Counted from the stretch's first letter, positions 1 through 37,429 are shown. The stretch is 64,000 nt of DNA from Theropithecus gelada (GCF_003255815.1 NC_037673.1:91863384-91927383), one strand, 5' to 3'. Program-made: numbers and translations. The notes: generated by a model not told the origin, from the sequence alone.

Positions 1-374
1 AAAATACAGTGCTGAAAACTTCTCCCTGTAACATGTAAGTTATGACTTCCCTCCATAGCATATAAGCTTTTACTATGAGTAAAATTCAGTCCTCAGCAAT
101 ATAGAAGTATAAAACTTTGTCCTTAGTTTCTAATTACTTCCATTTAACTGAGCAAACATTTTATAATTGTAACACTTTCTTTATGCCCTCCAGCCTCATT
201 CTGTCCATTAAAAGCCTTAGCACTTTCAACATTATGAACCCACAGATGAGGCCTTGACTTCCTTCTTAGGAACAGTGAGATGTTAAAGACAGAGACTGGC
301 TACCTGCTGTAAACATGTATTGCCTTTTTCTTATCAAAAGTGTCAAGAGACTCTTAGCTATTTGCGCTCACTCT

Positions 375-860
375 TGCACGGCACTGTGCTAATACTGTGG
401 GGATATTCAAGGATGTGGTTCTTGTCTTTAAGAAGTTTACAATCCAGTAAAAATAATTAAGTCTTTTTATAATTCTATCTGGTGAGTGCTATATCCATGG
501 CTTAATGCATTGCGGGAGTATACAGTAGAAAGAATTTCCATGGAATAGAAAGATCTAGGAAAACTATATGGGGGAGAAATATTTGAGGTGGACTTTGACA
601 GCGGGTAGGGTGTTGAGCAGTGGAGATAGAGAAGAAGGCCACTAGAGCAAAGGCACCAAAATGGGACAGTACAGGTGTGGCCAGATGACAGCCTGGTTTG
701 CTGGGGCAGGGGAGAGGCAGTGAGGAGTACTGAGCCAGAGCGATGAGAACCTTGCATGCCAGAAAGGGAGCTTATACTTTATCCTTTGGGCAATGGGAAT
801 CAGGGAGAATTTTTGAGCAAGGAAATAGTAAAATCGTAAGTCTTAGTAAGATTAATTTAG
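375..860 (+). repeat. L2 LINE fragment
   Basis: Old, diverged L2. The cues are the 'cactgtgcta..tggggat' segment near 381-405 and the 'gagcaaggaaatagtaaaat' segment near 817, which are typical L2 blocks in the right order. Confidence 0.6.
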
Positions 861-1029
861 AACACTCTAAAGATAAATCAGAGATATAAGGGATTGTTGG
901 ATCTATTATACTATAAGGAGGCCTTCCTTGATCAACGTATTTAAAATTTCCACTCTCCTACATGCTCCCAAGCTCTCTTATTCTGCTATATGTGCATGTT
1001 CTCCTTCCATTGCAGTTATAGGCTTCTAA

Positions 1030-1190
1030 CATGTGGGAAACTCATTTGTATTGTGTTTTATTAGTATCTGTCTCCCTGGTTCTAATTTAACCATGAGAAG
1101 TGGTAAGATCTTTATCTATCTTGTTCTCTGATGTGTAACACCCAGAAGAATGCTGGGCACAGGGTATATACTAAGAAGATATGGTTGGTT
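1030..1190 (+). repeat. L2 LINE 3' fragment
   Basis: The segments 'tttattagtatctgtctccc' and 'atgctgggcacagggtatat' are typical of the L2 3' end. The copy is diverged. Confidence 0.45.
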
Positions 1191-2076
1191 CAGAGACCGA
1201 ACATGCCTAAGTGCTAACTAGCCCCAAATATAATTTTAAAACATATTGCTCCCAGTCATCAGTCAGATTCTGAAACTTTTCCTTGACTTTGAGACCTGTA
1301 TTGTTCCCTGAAGCCAATCAAGCATTATGTAATAAGTAGATGCCCCAGTTTTTACTGCTCAAGGTTCCTGTCTCAGCACTTGGTTGGAGAACAATCATCA
1401 GGGAAGTCTGGCTCACTTTGCTGCCTTCTCCCCAAAGCCCATCATGTACTGGCTTAGTAATCCCCTTTGACAAGAAAGAGGCAGTGGACATTCCTAAACA
1501 CCGAAGAGTCTGGCTGCTAGTTAAAAATTGTGTGTGATTTTTCAGGCCTGACCATAGGTGATTTCAAAGGTTTTACCTGGCACGACACATGGGGAAGCTG
1601 CCCTCCCCACGTAGACACAGTGCACAGCTGGTGGCTCACAGCCTCTGAGAGGAGTTCCCATGAAGGCCACAGGCCCTCTGGCCCCTCATGTTCTTTCCAT
1701 ATTGATATTCCTAGCTGGTGAGAGTCTTTCTAGGTCCCTCGGTCAGGCCTCCTCATGGAGAGAGGAGAGGAAACATCCAGACACTTTCTTCACTCGGACT
1801 CAGTGCCTGGTGCTTCTCCACTCTCGTACTCTCTTGGTCCCTCTCTGGCTCACATCTCAGAGTCCATAAAATTGCCAGAGCCTTTTGTTCAGGACTCCCT
1901 CAACAGTGAGATGACCCTCATGTCCGTGCTGAGCCACTCAACCAGTATGCCAGGAACAGGGCGAGTCAGTGTTTTCTCCGGTTTCAGACTCTTGCTTATA
2001 TCATAGCAGTAAGTGACTAAAGGCTCAATGCTTTCATTTTTGGCTTGTTGCATTAATAGGCTACTCCATACCTGAC

Positions 2077-2100
2077 AGCTCAGCTCACCTGAGCTGAGCT
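2077..2100. repeat. 24-bp perfect palindrome with central E-box
   Basis: Arms AGCTCAGCTCA (2077-2087) and TGAGCTGAGCT (2090-2100) are perfect inverted complements around CC, so CACCTG sits near the centre. It could bind bHLH or zinc-finger E-box factors; no function is shown. Confidence 0.8.
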
Positions 2101-3254
2101 CTCGACAAACATACCACTTTACCCCAGAGAGTGACTGACAGAGGCCTTGGAAGGACACCAGTTTTAAGGATCCTCAGTGAGTCCCAGAATGCTTGCCTTA
2201 TAATCATCTGGTACACTTGTAAATAGAATAGGGCATTTTATTGAAATGCTTGCTTCCTTCCAGTCTTTTAAAAGGAGTTTTAGGTAAAACCTCTTATCAA
2301 GGCAGTCAATGGACAGCACACCAGTTTTCCATTTGGATCATCAGTGTGTGCAGGTGCGTGTGTGGAGGCAGGAAGGAGGAAGCATATTGAGGAGGCTTAA
2401 GACAAGGTGCTAATGATCATGATTATCACATATAGAACACACGTCCTAGATTTCTGTAGCTTAGCATTTATTTTATATGTAGTTGCAGGTTTTATTGTTT
2501 TAAAATTTTCCTTTATCTAGTCTTTGCAAAATATTAAGGAGCTTCATTGTCATGCAATTAGAAAAACCTATTTTTCTAACAAAGTTATTCTTCATTCGTG
2601 TGCTTGTATTTCATGAATGGAAAGGAGCTGCTAACAACAGTGCAACTCATTCCTGACAGCCTTCCCTTGTTAATTTGTGCTCAATGACATCCACAATAAT
2701 TAAATTTTTAAACACTGCATTAAGTTGCTAATCAAAGATATGTTTACAGAAAATAAGGGTATGGAATTAAACACTGAATTAAGCATTCCTTCTCATTAGA
2801 AGAGATGTAGATAATGTAATTTGGAGACAAAATTCCAGAGTGAAAAGTCTTCACGTAGCATTGAAAGTCCATTTCTCTTTCTCCAGGCTTTAATAAAACC
2901 AGAAGTTTGGCTCATTTGTTCATTTAATATTTCCAAAGGTGTGAAGGGATTCAATGGTTCACTTCAGAATTTTCCTCACCTATTAAAAATTATTCTGGTT
3001 CTTTTGATCTCTCCTCAAGAGTCTGAGGCTATTTTCTATCAGCTTTCTTAGGTACACTCACTACATAATAATAATAGTGCCACAAACATTTACACAAATA
3101 ATTCCTTTCTTTCTTAGTATATTTATCTCCAAGATACACCTACTAACTACCCTAATGGGTTTCTACACAAACACAGGTGGATGAGGTTGTAGGAAAACAT
3201 AGTGGTAAAAGTAACTCTTTATAGCATTTATTTCTCAAAACTTGGTTAAGGTAT

Positions 3255-3440
3255 TACTAGCATTAAAAAGTGCCTGGGAGATTTGTTAAAAAAGGAATTC
3301 CTAGGTTGCATACCAGAAACTTCTAGGCAGATACAAAGTCTGAATAGTTGCCAGCAAAAGGACCTGGGAACCTGCATGTTGAATAAACTCCCCAGGTAGT
3401 GATTCTGTGTGCTGGTGCTTGAGAAACGTTGCTTTGGGAA
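3255..3440. mobile_element. MER5A-like hAT-Charlie DNA transposon
   Basis: The sequence ends in 'ggtgcttgagaaacgttg' and holds 'cctgggagatttgttaaaaa', both characteristic of diverged MER5A elements. It is non-coding. Confidence 0.6.
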
Positions 3441-3689
3441 GGAAAGTATTTCTTTGTGCATATTTCAGCCAGCAACCATTCCTTCTCCTTTCCTTTTCTC
3501 CTCCCATTCCCCAGCACTCTGGCTATATAACATTGAACACAGCATATTGAGTAGCCTGCTTGTGACAGAAAACTTATGAGAAACTCATAAATGCGTGTTC
3601 ATTTATCAGCCTCAATCTTCTGAACCCTCCTTTATTTGAGGGGATGATAGGCTGCCATTCAACATTGCCTCTCCCTCCAAGGGCTGTGG

Positions 3690-3930
3690 GAGGCTACAAG
3701 GTGTGGTTGCTGATAGCACAGGCTTTGCAATCAGAGAGATTTGAGTTTGAATTTCTTTGTGGGATCTTGGTTATATATCTCAACCTCTCTAAACCTTATT
3801 TTTTTCCATTTATAGGTGAAATTAGTAATTTCTATGTCATAAGAATGTTGTCAGGGTTATAATTAATACTGTATACAAAGAGGCCAGCTGTATCTGGTCT
3901 ATAGTAAGAACCTAATTAATATTGGATGCC
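3690..3930 (+). repeat. MIR SINE
   Basis: The order tRNA-derived/core region, 'tttgagtttgaatttc', 'cctctctaaacctta' and a terminal 'tagtaagaacctaatta' fits a full-length but diverged MIR. Confidence 0.6.
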
Positions 3931-4512
3931 ATTATTTTTGATAAGTTTAGGCAAGGGCTTTTCAGTCTCCATAGTTGTTCCTATGGGATGGCACATGATT
4001 AAATGATTTTCTCATTCTTGAGTGCCTTGGGATAAAGCTGGGTCACATGTCTAGAAATTCTGGCATTCAGCTTCGGTATAGACAATTGAATAGAGTTCAA
4101 AAAAATGTTCAACTGAGAACAGAAATCTTAATAATCTCTGTGTACCTTGGCAGTAAGGATATAAATGTTAAGATAGATCAGTCATATCTATCTTACTGAT
4201 GAATTGAATCAAAATGAAGGGAATTAAATTCTTATGATATGCACCTGGGAGACCATAGACTCTTAATATCTCTTAAATCATGAACACTGAGGATCTGGTG
4301 AAACCTATAAGCCATTCCCCAGAAATATGGCATATACACATTTATAAGCAATTCTGCATTTAGTTGCAAAGAAATTCATGGACCCCTTGGAACCCATCTG
4401 AGTGTTTCACAGAAATGAAACCCCTGCTTTAGAGACTGTCCATCAGAGACTGAGATTAATGAGGCTATATCATTCCTAGATCATTTTCTCCTATATAGAA
4501 AAAAGAAGGATC

Positions 4513-4681
4513 AAATTAGTCAGGCGTGGGGGCACATGCCTGTAAACCCAGCTACTTGGGAGGCTGAGGCATGAGAATTTCTTGAAACTGAGAGGTGGAG
4601 GTTGCAGTGAGCCGAGATCACGCCACTTCACTCCAGCCTGGGTGATGGAGTGAGACTCTGTCTCCAAAAGAAAAAGAAAGG
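4513..4681 (+). mobile_element. 5'-truncated Alu (right part)
   Basis: It begins within the Alu at the 'attagtcaggcgtgg' segment and runs through 'tgcagtgagccgagatcacg' to an A-rich tail. About 33-base similar sequences flank it (4477-4511 and 4701-4734), longer than a usual target duplication. Confidence 0.85.
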
Positions 4682-5164
4682 GAAGGATTATTTTCTGTAT
4701 AGGATCATTTTCTACTATACAGAAAAAGAAGACTCGAGATTTTAGAAACCAAGGATTGCACTTTTATAACTTCAGCTCTTATATTAAATTGACATTATTG
4801 ATATTACATCTGTTCAGCAGATGGATATTTCTACTATATTGGTCACTATACAAGGATGGGCCAGGCACGGCTAGTTATATTTACATACATCTGACAGGGG
4901 TTGGATAGAGAAAAAAGGCTCTAGACGTAAAATTTTAAGATTGCTTTCTTTTAACAGCTCCCAGGGATTGTAGTCTATATTTTGAAATCTTAAATATAAT
5001 AAGTCTGTTGCACAGGATCCTATAATCCACAGGAACCTATTTTCTTCCAGTCCAGACCCCTCATCATACCCCAACAATTCACATTGGATTACCTATACAG
5101 GCTGACATTTTCCGTCTCAATTCTGAGAATCTTAGGAAGATTAGAAGTTTGTAAAAAATGGTCT

Positions 5165-5290
5165 GGTTTGACCCCTTCATTTTATAGATGGAAAGACTGA
5201 ACCCCACAAGTAAATTAACTTGCCTAAGGCCACATAGCTAGTGGTAGAGCTAGAACTCGAAGCCAGGTATTCCTTGCAATTTTCACTGCT
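5165..5290 (-). repeat. MIR SINE, antisense
   Basis: 'ccttcattttatagatgg', 'ttgcctaaggccacatagct' and 'agtggtagagctagaac' are the reverse MIR signature. Confidence 0.6.
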
Positions 5291-5939
5291 TGGACAATTA
5301 TTTCTCGAAGTTAATTTGGATCTGCTGATTCCAATCTCAGCTTGTATTAATAGATTTTTGGCTTTTGTCCATCTACTTCCTATTATAAGTGAACTTAGAT
5401 TCTGAACATAGCTTTCCTGGAAAGCCCAATATCTATTTCTAATTGAGCACCTGAATGTACTTCTTCCCTTACCAAACATCTTGCCAGCCCCTCCAGGTAG
5501 GTGGACTCTTGGTAAGAGCCTTGCTAGACTTCTCTTGCTTAGCCACCGTGGCCATCTCATAGCCGAAATACCCAGGAATATACCCCATCTCCATATCCGA
5601 GAGATAAACGGACTCTCCTGGACAAAGACTCAACAACCTCAGGGCCTTGCCAGTCGTGGCAAAGACCAAGATGTTCCTCCCTTCTGTTATTACGAACTGA
5701 GTCTACTGAACATGACATAAGGACACTGCTTTGTTCTCTCTCTAGAGAATATGTAATTTATTCTAGGATAATCTCCTTATTAGGAAGGATAATAGTAATT
5801 TACAAGTTTAATCACTTCTTCTAATATGCAACCATAGCACCTGACTTGACATTTCAAGATTCACTGTCACCACGCATCAGAAAGCAGGAATGAGGACACA
5901 TAAAAAGCTGTGATGTGCAGTGTGAGACAGTTCAATTTT

Positions 5940-6760
5940 TTCCTTTGTGTTAAGTGTCGGACTATTGGGTAATTATGAGAAAAAAAAAGTTAAATCTTTT
6001 TTTAACATCATACACTAAAATAAATTCCAGAGGGATTTAGAATTTAAATATGGTAAAGAAAGCATAATAAAAGATATATAAATAAATGTTTATCTAATTT
6101 GGGGTTGTGAAACTTTTTCTGAACATAAAAGCAAAGGAAGAAGCCTTGAAGAAACAGACTGACAAACATAACTACATATATATTAACTACATTTCATTGA
6201 AAATTACACAGAAACAAATTAAAAGGTAAATGTGAAACTTATAAAGCATCTAACTTTTGTGAACGAAGGCCATAAAACAAAACTAAGGCCATAAAGAAGC
6301 AACCCCAGAAGGCAAAGAGCTGAAGGGTATGAAATATTGAGCTTCATTAGTAATTAAATACAAGCATATTAAAATGAGATACTGTTTTCACCTATCAAAA
6401 TAGGAAATGTTTTAAAAGATAATAAAAGTAGTTTTAACAAGGGTTTTGGAAACTGGCACTTTCACACATATATTCCTGGAGAGAATATAAAATGGTACAG
6501 TCTTTCAAGGCAGCATCTTGTCAATATGTATCAAAATCATTAAAACATGCTTGCCCTTTGACCCAGAAATTCCAATTCTGAGTGTCTATCCTGAGGAAAT
6601 TATCAAAGATGACAACTAATATTTACTGACAATGGTGTTTAAGCATGATTAGATGACTTTAACAAAATTTACATTTATACAATGGAACACTATGAAAACA
6701 TAAAAATCCTGCCTTTAAATCTCATGTCTCCTGATGTGGTTATATCAGCTCCAGGACTAG
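5940..6760 (+). mobile_element. old L1 (L1M/HAL1 type), ORF2 end, decayed
   Basis: 'ccctttgacccagaaattcc' followed by 'tcctgaggaaattatc' and 'acaatggaacactatg' are the ORF2 C-terminal segment of mammalian-wide L1s. Many stops are present, so it is non-functional. Confidence 0.65.
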
Positions 6761-7208
6761 GCTTATATATTCAAAGAAAGGAGTTTTTTAAACATGTTCG
6801 TAATACTGCCCACTGGAAACTATTTAAACAAAATCCTGCTGGAAGAGAATAAACAAAAGGCATTGTAGCTGAGTGGGAAGAAGATTTGAGGGACAGCATA
6901 AGTTTTAAAGGTCAAAGAATATTGACTTAGACAGGAGAAAGTACATTTAATATATTGTAGAATGGGTTTTAAAAACAGATTACAAGATAATGTCTATATT
7001 AAGATCCCAATTTTGTAAGATGTGTGTGTGTTAAATCTACATTGAGATGTTAATTATGGTTAGTGACCTCAAAGTGGCAGGAAAGAGCTTGTCTTCATTT
7101 GCAGTATTCCAAAATTTCTTCTGTAACCATGTATTCAGAAAAAAAAAAAGTGTTATTAAAAAGGAGAATCAGCGTTTGTAAAGGTGATTAGAAGCTTTCC
7201 AGGCCTTA

Positions 7209-32290
<25,082 letters not shown>

Positions 32291-32500
32291 GGCTCACACA
32301 CTCGCTTCAACACGAGTGGGAAGGGAGAGGAAAAAGAAGCAAGATAGGAGAAAAGCCAGAGAGACTCCCCCTTCCCACCCTCGGGCTCTGGACCACTCCT
32401 GGCTCCTGGTTGCTCTGCGAAGAGCTAGGAGGAGCGCGAGGAGAGGCTGGGCGGCTGCGAGCGCTCAGTGAAGCGCTTCGGTCTCCAGGCTGAGTGGAGC
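32291..32500 (-). other. PCSK1: PCSK1 5' UTR (approximate)
   Basis: This GC-rich stretch leads to the start codon. It has no upstream ATG on the transcript strand. The transcription start cannot be read from sequence; no TATA box is visible at a suitable distance, so start sites are probably spread. The right limit is set about 65 bases below the palindromic CRE, in keeping with a promoter-proximal CRE. Confidence 0.6.
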
Positions 32501-32536
32501 CCCAGCCCTTCCCAGCCAGAATGGAAATGAGTGTTT

Positions 32537-32544
32537 ACACGTCA
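32537..32544 (-). promoter_or_regulatory. second CRE-like site, TGACGTGT
   Basis: Read on the transcript strand this is TGACGTGT, a CRE with an intact TGACG half and a degenerate second half. It starts 21 bases downstream (towards the gene) of the perfect CRE, two helical turns away. That suits a paired CREB/ATF arrangement. Confidence 0.65.
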
Positions 32545-32564
32545 AATCGACGAAAGCCATCTCT

Positions 32565-32572
32565 TGACGTCA
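32565..32572. promoter_or_regulatory. cAMP response element, perfect TGACGTCA
   Basis: A full palindromic CRE lies 275 bases upstream of the PCSK1 start codon. CREB/ATF factors bind this sequence, and cAMP-responsive CREs are known in the proximal promoter of the human PC1/3 gene. Position and sequence agree with that. Confidence 0.85.
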
Positions 32573-32609
32573 GATCTACCTGGACTAAGATCTGAATGGT
32601 ATTCCCGGC

Positions 32610-32618
32610 GGGGCGGAG
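32610..32618 (+). promoter_or_regulatory. GC box, Sp1-type
   Basis: GGGGCGGAG lies in a short GC-rich patch about 40 bases upstream of the palindromic CRE. It matches the Sp1/KLF GC-box core and is typical of TATA-less promoters. Confidence 0.5.
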
Positions 32619-33559
32619 AAGCGGCTAAAATAAGCAGCCAGGGATTAGGAAAAGGAAGGAACTGTTTGCTGGGATCAGTTAAGTCTGCTCCTTGTCAGCT
32701 CATAAATTTTGTACCGTGAGAAACATCTTCACTTTTCAAAAAGAAGTGCCCCATTTGAATATAACTACCAAGAATAAAAGGCTGGGAGTGCTTTCCCACC
32801 CTTCCATCCATTTTCTCTGTATTTATTATCTCATGTGTGTGGCAGGGAGGGGGGAGGCGATAGGATTCTTATAATGGCCTTTTGGGTATCAGCACCTGCT
32901 ATGAAGAACAAGACTCTTAGGTCTTTCAAATCAGAGAGAGGCTAGGAGGGTAAGGAGAAGAAGGGAAGCTACTACTGCCCAAATTCTGTTCTAAATTGTC
33001 TAAGAAAATGAGCATGTCTCCAAGACAATGTTAAAGCAATACTTTTAAAAATGAATTTTTAACCATTCGAACACTTTAGTTTACAGGTTTACTTCCTCCT
33101 CCCCTTTGTTTCTCAACCTCAGTAAAACGATATCAATAATTATACTCCCATATTGCAAAGCCAGCACCACTACCACCTTTTATGGTGTTTATCAGTAAAA
33201 TGATTAATCGTGTGATTTTTAAAAAAACATTTTTAAGAATTTGTCAACAAGGGGATCTAGGGTCCCAAAAGCTGTTGTGTTGATTCAGGGAGGGAAAGAG
33301 CAGTTTTTATTTACCTCGACTTTCCATTTTGCCTCAGTAGAGCTCTTCACTTTGGTGCTGAGCTGGAGCTGTGCCATTACTTTCCCATAAAATGCACAAT
33401 GCCTCTTTGTGGAAAAATGGTTTCCCGTGGGAGGAGAGCAAGCAAACATCTAAATGAATTCTCCACCCCTCACCCTAGGGAAGTGAGTTCAGTCTCCCAA
33501 GGTGGAGCCTATTCGAACCCTGAGGGATTGAACCTGGCGGGAGATACCAGTGCCTGGTA

Positions 33560-33585
33560 TTCAGCACCGAGGTCTGGACAGCGAC
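33560..33585 (+). promoter_or_regulatory. candidate REST/NRSF site with expanded half-site spacing
   Basis: A perfect left half-site TTCAGCACC (33560-33568) is followed after seven bases by GGACAGCGAC (33576-33585), one mismatch from the right half-site GGACAGCGCC. The standard RE1 has two bases between the halves (11 bp centre to centre). Five extra bases make it 16, which lies in the known non-canonical class of REST sites (16-19 bp). It sits about 1.0 kb upstream of the promoter CRE. REST silences neuroendocrine genes in other tissues, so the location makes sense, but binding is inferred. Confidence 0.6.
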
Positions 33586-33612
33586 ACGCGCAGGACTGCA
33601 GCAGGAGCTGCT

Positions 33613-33662
33613 CTGTCTTCTGACCACCAAAGACGTCCTGTCTTCTGAGCACCAAAGACGTC
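33613..33662. repeat. 25-bp tandem duplication with GACGTC in each copy
   Basis: Two adjacent 25-base units (33613-33637 and 33638-33662) differ at one base. Each ends AAAGACGTC, which contains a CRE-like half-site. They lie 28 bases beyond the candidate REST site. Confidence 0.8.
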
Positions 33663-36600
33663 CACTCTTCTGTAGCTGGCCAGCACCAAGCTGTTTTCCT
33701 TTTGATATGTGCCTTTCCCTTTTTTGAACAGCAAAATAGGAAATTGGCCGCAGAGTGGAGTGTGGTTAGGTTCATGATCGTGACAACTTGTGTCCAGCTC
33801 TTGGGAACGTGTTGGACTCAGGCCAAAAGTAAAATCGCCAGGCGGTGAAATTGAGAGAGCCTGCTGCCCCTGGGAAGATTTTTTTTTTTTTAAGCTCAAC
33901 CGCCTGAGGGCGCGATCTATGCTGTAGAAATAGAAGAAAGGGGAGAAGGTTGGAAAGAAAGCATATGAACAAGTGGGGAAAGGATGTAAGAGATGTTCCT
34001 TACAAGAAGCAAATGAGACAAGACTTGGTGGAGGATGGGGCTCCGTAGTGCTAATTTTTCATTAGCCTCCACGTTTGCAGAAATATGCACTAGATAATTT
34101 ATTTAAACATAAAGCATCTTTACAAAAACAAATGCCAATGTTAGTAAGCCATGTGATATGGTGAAGTGTTTTACAACAATGTAACTCACATGAGATGAAA
34201 TGGAATGGGCTCCGATTGATAGCTTTGTTGTCTGTTCTGTAAATCTACATGTGTGAATGTTGATGGCTGGGTAAGCTGTCTTCTTTTCCCTTCACACCTC
34301 AGCCCGAGTTGTGGCCTTGAGCTCTCAAGGGTGTTTCATTCTCACAGCAGACAGATGCTAACTGTGCACTAGCAAGGCAAGAGAAGCCCAGGGCAAATGT
34401 TTTATAATGGTAGATGTGTCAGAGGAGGAACATATTTTTGTCCCTTTCTTATTATTGTTCAAGTAAATCAGTTTGGCAGAGTGTTGGCAATAAGGTCAGT
34501 GTTTCTCTCATTAATGAGACATTTCTCTTAAATGGAGCACCATATAAGCCTGGAATAAACATTTGGTTTATATACCTAATAGGGCAAAGTAAACTCTCAC
34601 AAAAAGAAGATAATATCCTCATCAACACAATACATATATCAGTAACTTAATCTGCTATTGTCTGATTTTTATCCTATGAACCTCTTTGCCAGAACTTCTG
34701 GCATGCAGAAGAAATAAATTTCTACCAAGACTAGAAGTGCAAGTAGATTTAGAATCCATTTTTAACTTTTTTATCAAGGACTAGTCCTATCCTGATTTGT
34801 AGATCATGGTAGTGACCTCCAGGCCCATCAGTATTATACTTCATATTATAAATTGGAAGAGCCAATTATCACCCTTAAGTTGGTTTTAATGGCATTTGAT
34901 TCATGTGATTAATTCATATAGAAAACCGGATACTCCAGAAACTAAAGAGGATGTGTTTCCATTATAAGTTATCAAGTGAGTGACATGCCTTTCATGATGC
35001 TCACAAATGCCCAATGATACAGCTAAGCATTCATTAAGGTTTCTTGGAGAGTAAAAGAAGATACTATGAGCAGGATGTAAGAATATGCTCAAAGGAGATC
35101 TATAGATCACCATATCTCTTCAGTCTTAGGAAACAAATGTTTAAAACATTTTGTTATTATGAAATAAAACATATACCCCTGAGCATACTAAACAATGTAC
35201 TCAATATTTATCACAAAGTGGACACAGTGTAACCTTTTGGGACAAGAAAAAGAGCATTTCTAGACCCACAGAATAACAGAATAATATTCCTAGATTTTCA
35301 AGAGATGTTAAAGAATAGATAAGGAAATAACGTAGGTTTAATATTTTCCAGTTGTCATGTAGACTTACCTGTTTGCTGTGGGTAACAGTAAATGCACATT
35401 AACTCAAAGGTGTAACGAATTAGTCTGTAATTAAACTAGATTTTTGGTAGCAGAACATATTACACGGGCAAATCTACCTATAGCAGTGTTTTCCAACATA
35501 GAAAATAACAACATTTCTGTGGCACACTGAGGTAAACTGGAGGAAATTTGAAGACATCTGTATGGAGCTGGGTGAAGAAATTCATAACATTTTCTTTGTA
35601 TGCTATAATTATATAACAAAATAAAATATAACATTTTGGGCAATACATTAAATTGCATATTAATAACGTTAAATTGAGAAATCTGAATATGCTTTCACCA
35701 ATATAAGTTTTTATTTGAAGTTTTATGCTTAAAAGGCTATATATCATTTCTAATTAAAACATTTTAATTACAAATGATCTTTTTATACTCTTAATAGCTG
35801 CTGTCAATGAAACTTTTTTGTAAGATTCTATTTTAAATAATGTAACAGTCTTTCTTTTTATTTTCTTGACAAATTTATCATTGGAGCTTTATATGAGAAT
35901 GCATATAGATTCAGAATCCATCTAAATTTTACAGGTCAAGAATGACAAAATAATATTGAAATTATAAGTTGGAAAATACACACACTTTCTAGAGAAGTTA
36001 TCGTCTACCAACTTTACCACAAATTGAGAAAAGTATCTAGTATACACAAAAAACTGATATTGGGGTTGTCACTTAAAGATATACCTGCCAGAAGTCCCTG
36101 AATTACTTTCTCATGATATCTCCTCCCATGACCAAATTTTGGCGGACGTGCCATGCTAAGTAAGTACTTAGAATATGAACTCCTCCACCAGATCCACAGA
36201 CACTTTTCACATGATGGAAATAGACATGCTTGCAGCAGGTTGCTGAAGTAAATACAGCATCAAGGTGGTGGACACGGCTTGGTTGAGTTCCAAGAGTTCA
36301 GCAACAAGCTACTTACCAGGCCTTCCCAAGTGATGAGAAGACCAAATATCTTGAGGGACATCTCTAACTGTACTGGTTGGGATGCTCTGACCTATAGAAA
36401 TGGAAGTAAAAGAGTAACAAAGCAAAGTCTATACGCTGCCAAGACTTTGAGGTAGATGAATAATTATGAAGGACTTTTGCTCAATGAACTAGATAAACAC
36501 AAAATCTTGAATTTAATATTGAATTGAATTATTAAAATTGAAGCAGTGAGTGCCATAAATTCCACTTGCTAGAAATAATTGATCTTTTCTAATGAAAATG

Positions 36601-36851
36601 GATAATTAAGTGTTGCCATATACAAGTATTTAGGTTCTTTCTTTAACAGGTTCTTTTAAAATATGCATTTACTGAGTTTCAGAGCATCCCTGCTTCTGCT
36701 TGCAGGCAATGCTCTTGCTTCCTTTATGCTCTCAAACATTGCCATTTTCGTATTAAAATCTCAGCACGTAACTCCTTTCTCTGCTCCTGAAGTATGTCTT
36801 TCTATGAGAATTATAGACTTTAGTGTTGAAAAGTGACCTTGAATATTATAC

Positions 36852-37020
36852 AGCTCCTTGCTTCTCAAAGTCTTCTCCACATATCAGCATTATAGGCATC
36901 ACTTGGAAGCTTGCTGGAAATGCAGACCCTCAGCCCCCACCCCAGAACTACTGAATCAGAATCTGCATTGTTAATAAGTCCATAGTGATTCATACTCAAT
37001 TAAAGTTTGAGAAGCACTTA
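36852..37020. mobile_element. MER5A hAT-Charlie DNA transposon
   Basis: 'ccccagaactactgaatcag' and the terminal 'taaagtttgagaagcactt' are diagnostic of MER5A. It is nearly full length and non-coding. Confidence 0.8.
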
Positions 37021-37429
37021 ACACACCTGGTATACATGACACTCCTCTGTGATATTTTTTATCAAGTCGTTAGGCAATTCCTGGTCTTCCAAAGCAACCC
37101 ATTCTCTGGTTTGGATTGGCGCAAATGGTTACAAAGTCCTTCCTTATAATGATACTATAAAACCTTTCCTCATTACTACCTCCAGTCAAACATGCTAATT
37201 TTGCCCTCTAATACCACACTGACAAGTCTCAATCTCTTTTATACATGATAGCCATTCATACTTTGAAGGCAGATTGTTATATTTTACCTAACTTTTTTCT
37301 GCTCTAGGTTAAACATCCCCAACCTTTTTAAGACTTTGGCATTCTGCTTGCTCTTGTCCAGATAGGATCTTATAACAGAATTTTTAAAATGGGGCACCCA
37401 GAATGGAATATAGTATAGTTGGCCAACTA

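Larger units (their letters stand above)
32640..36850. other. upstream intergenic DNA, no gene
   Basis: Apart from the candidate REST site and the 25-bp duplication at 33.56-33.66 kb, I recognise no gene and no well-defined transposon. The part beyond 34.6 kb is AT-rich. Open frames are short and lack codon structure. Confidence 0.7.

Noticed and set aside
1..7200. PCSK1 exon 10 inside the window
   Set aside because: I searched the minus strand for the continuation after residue 398 (TWRDMQHLVVW-type coding) and found none. The intron is evidently longer than the window.
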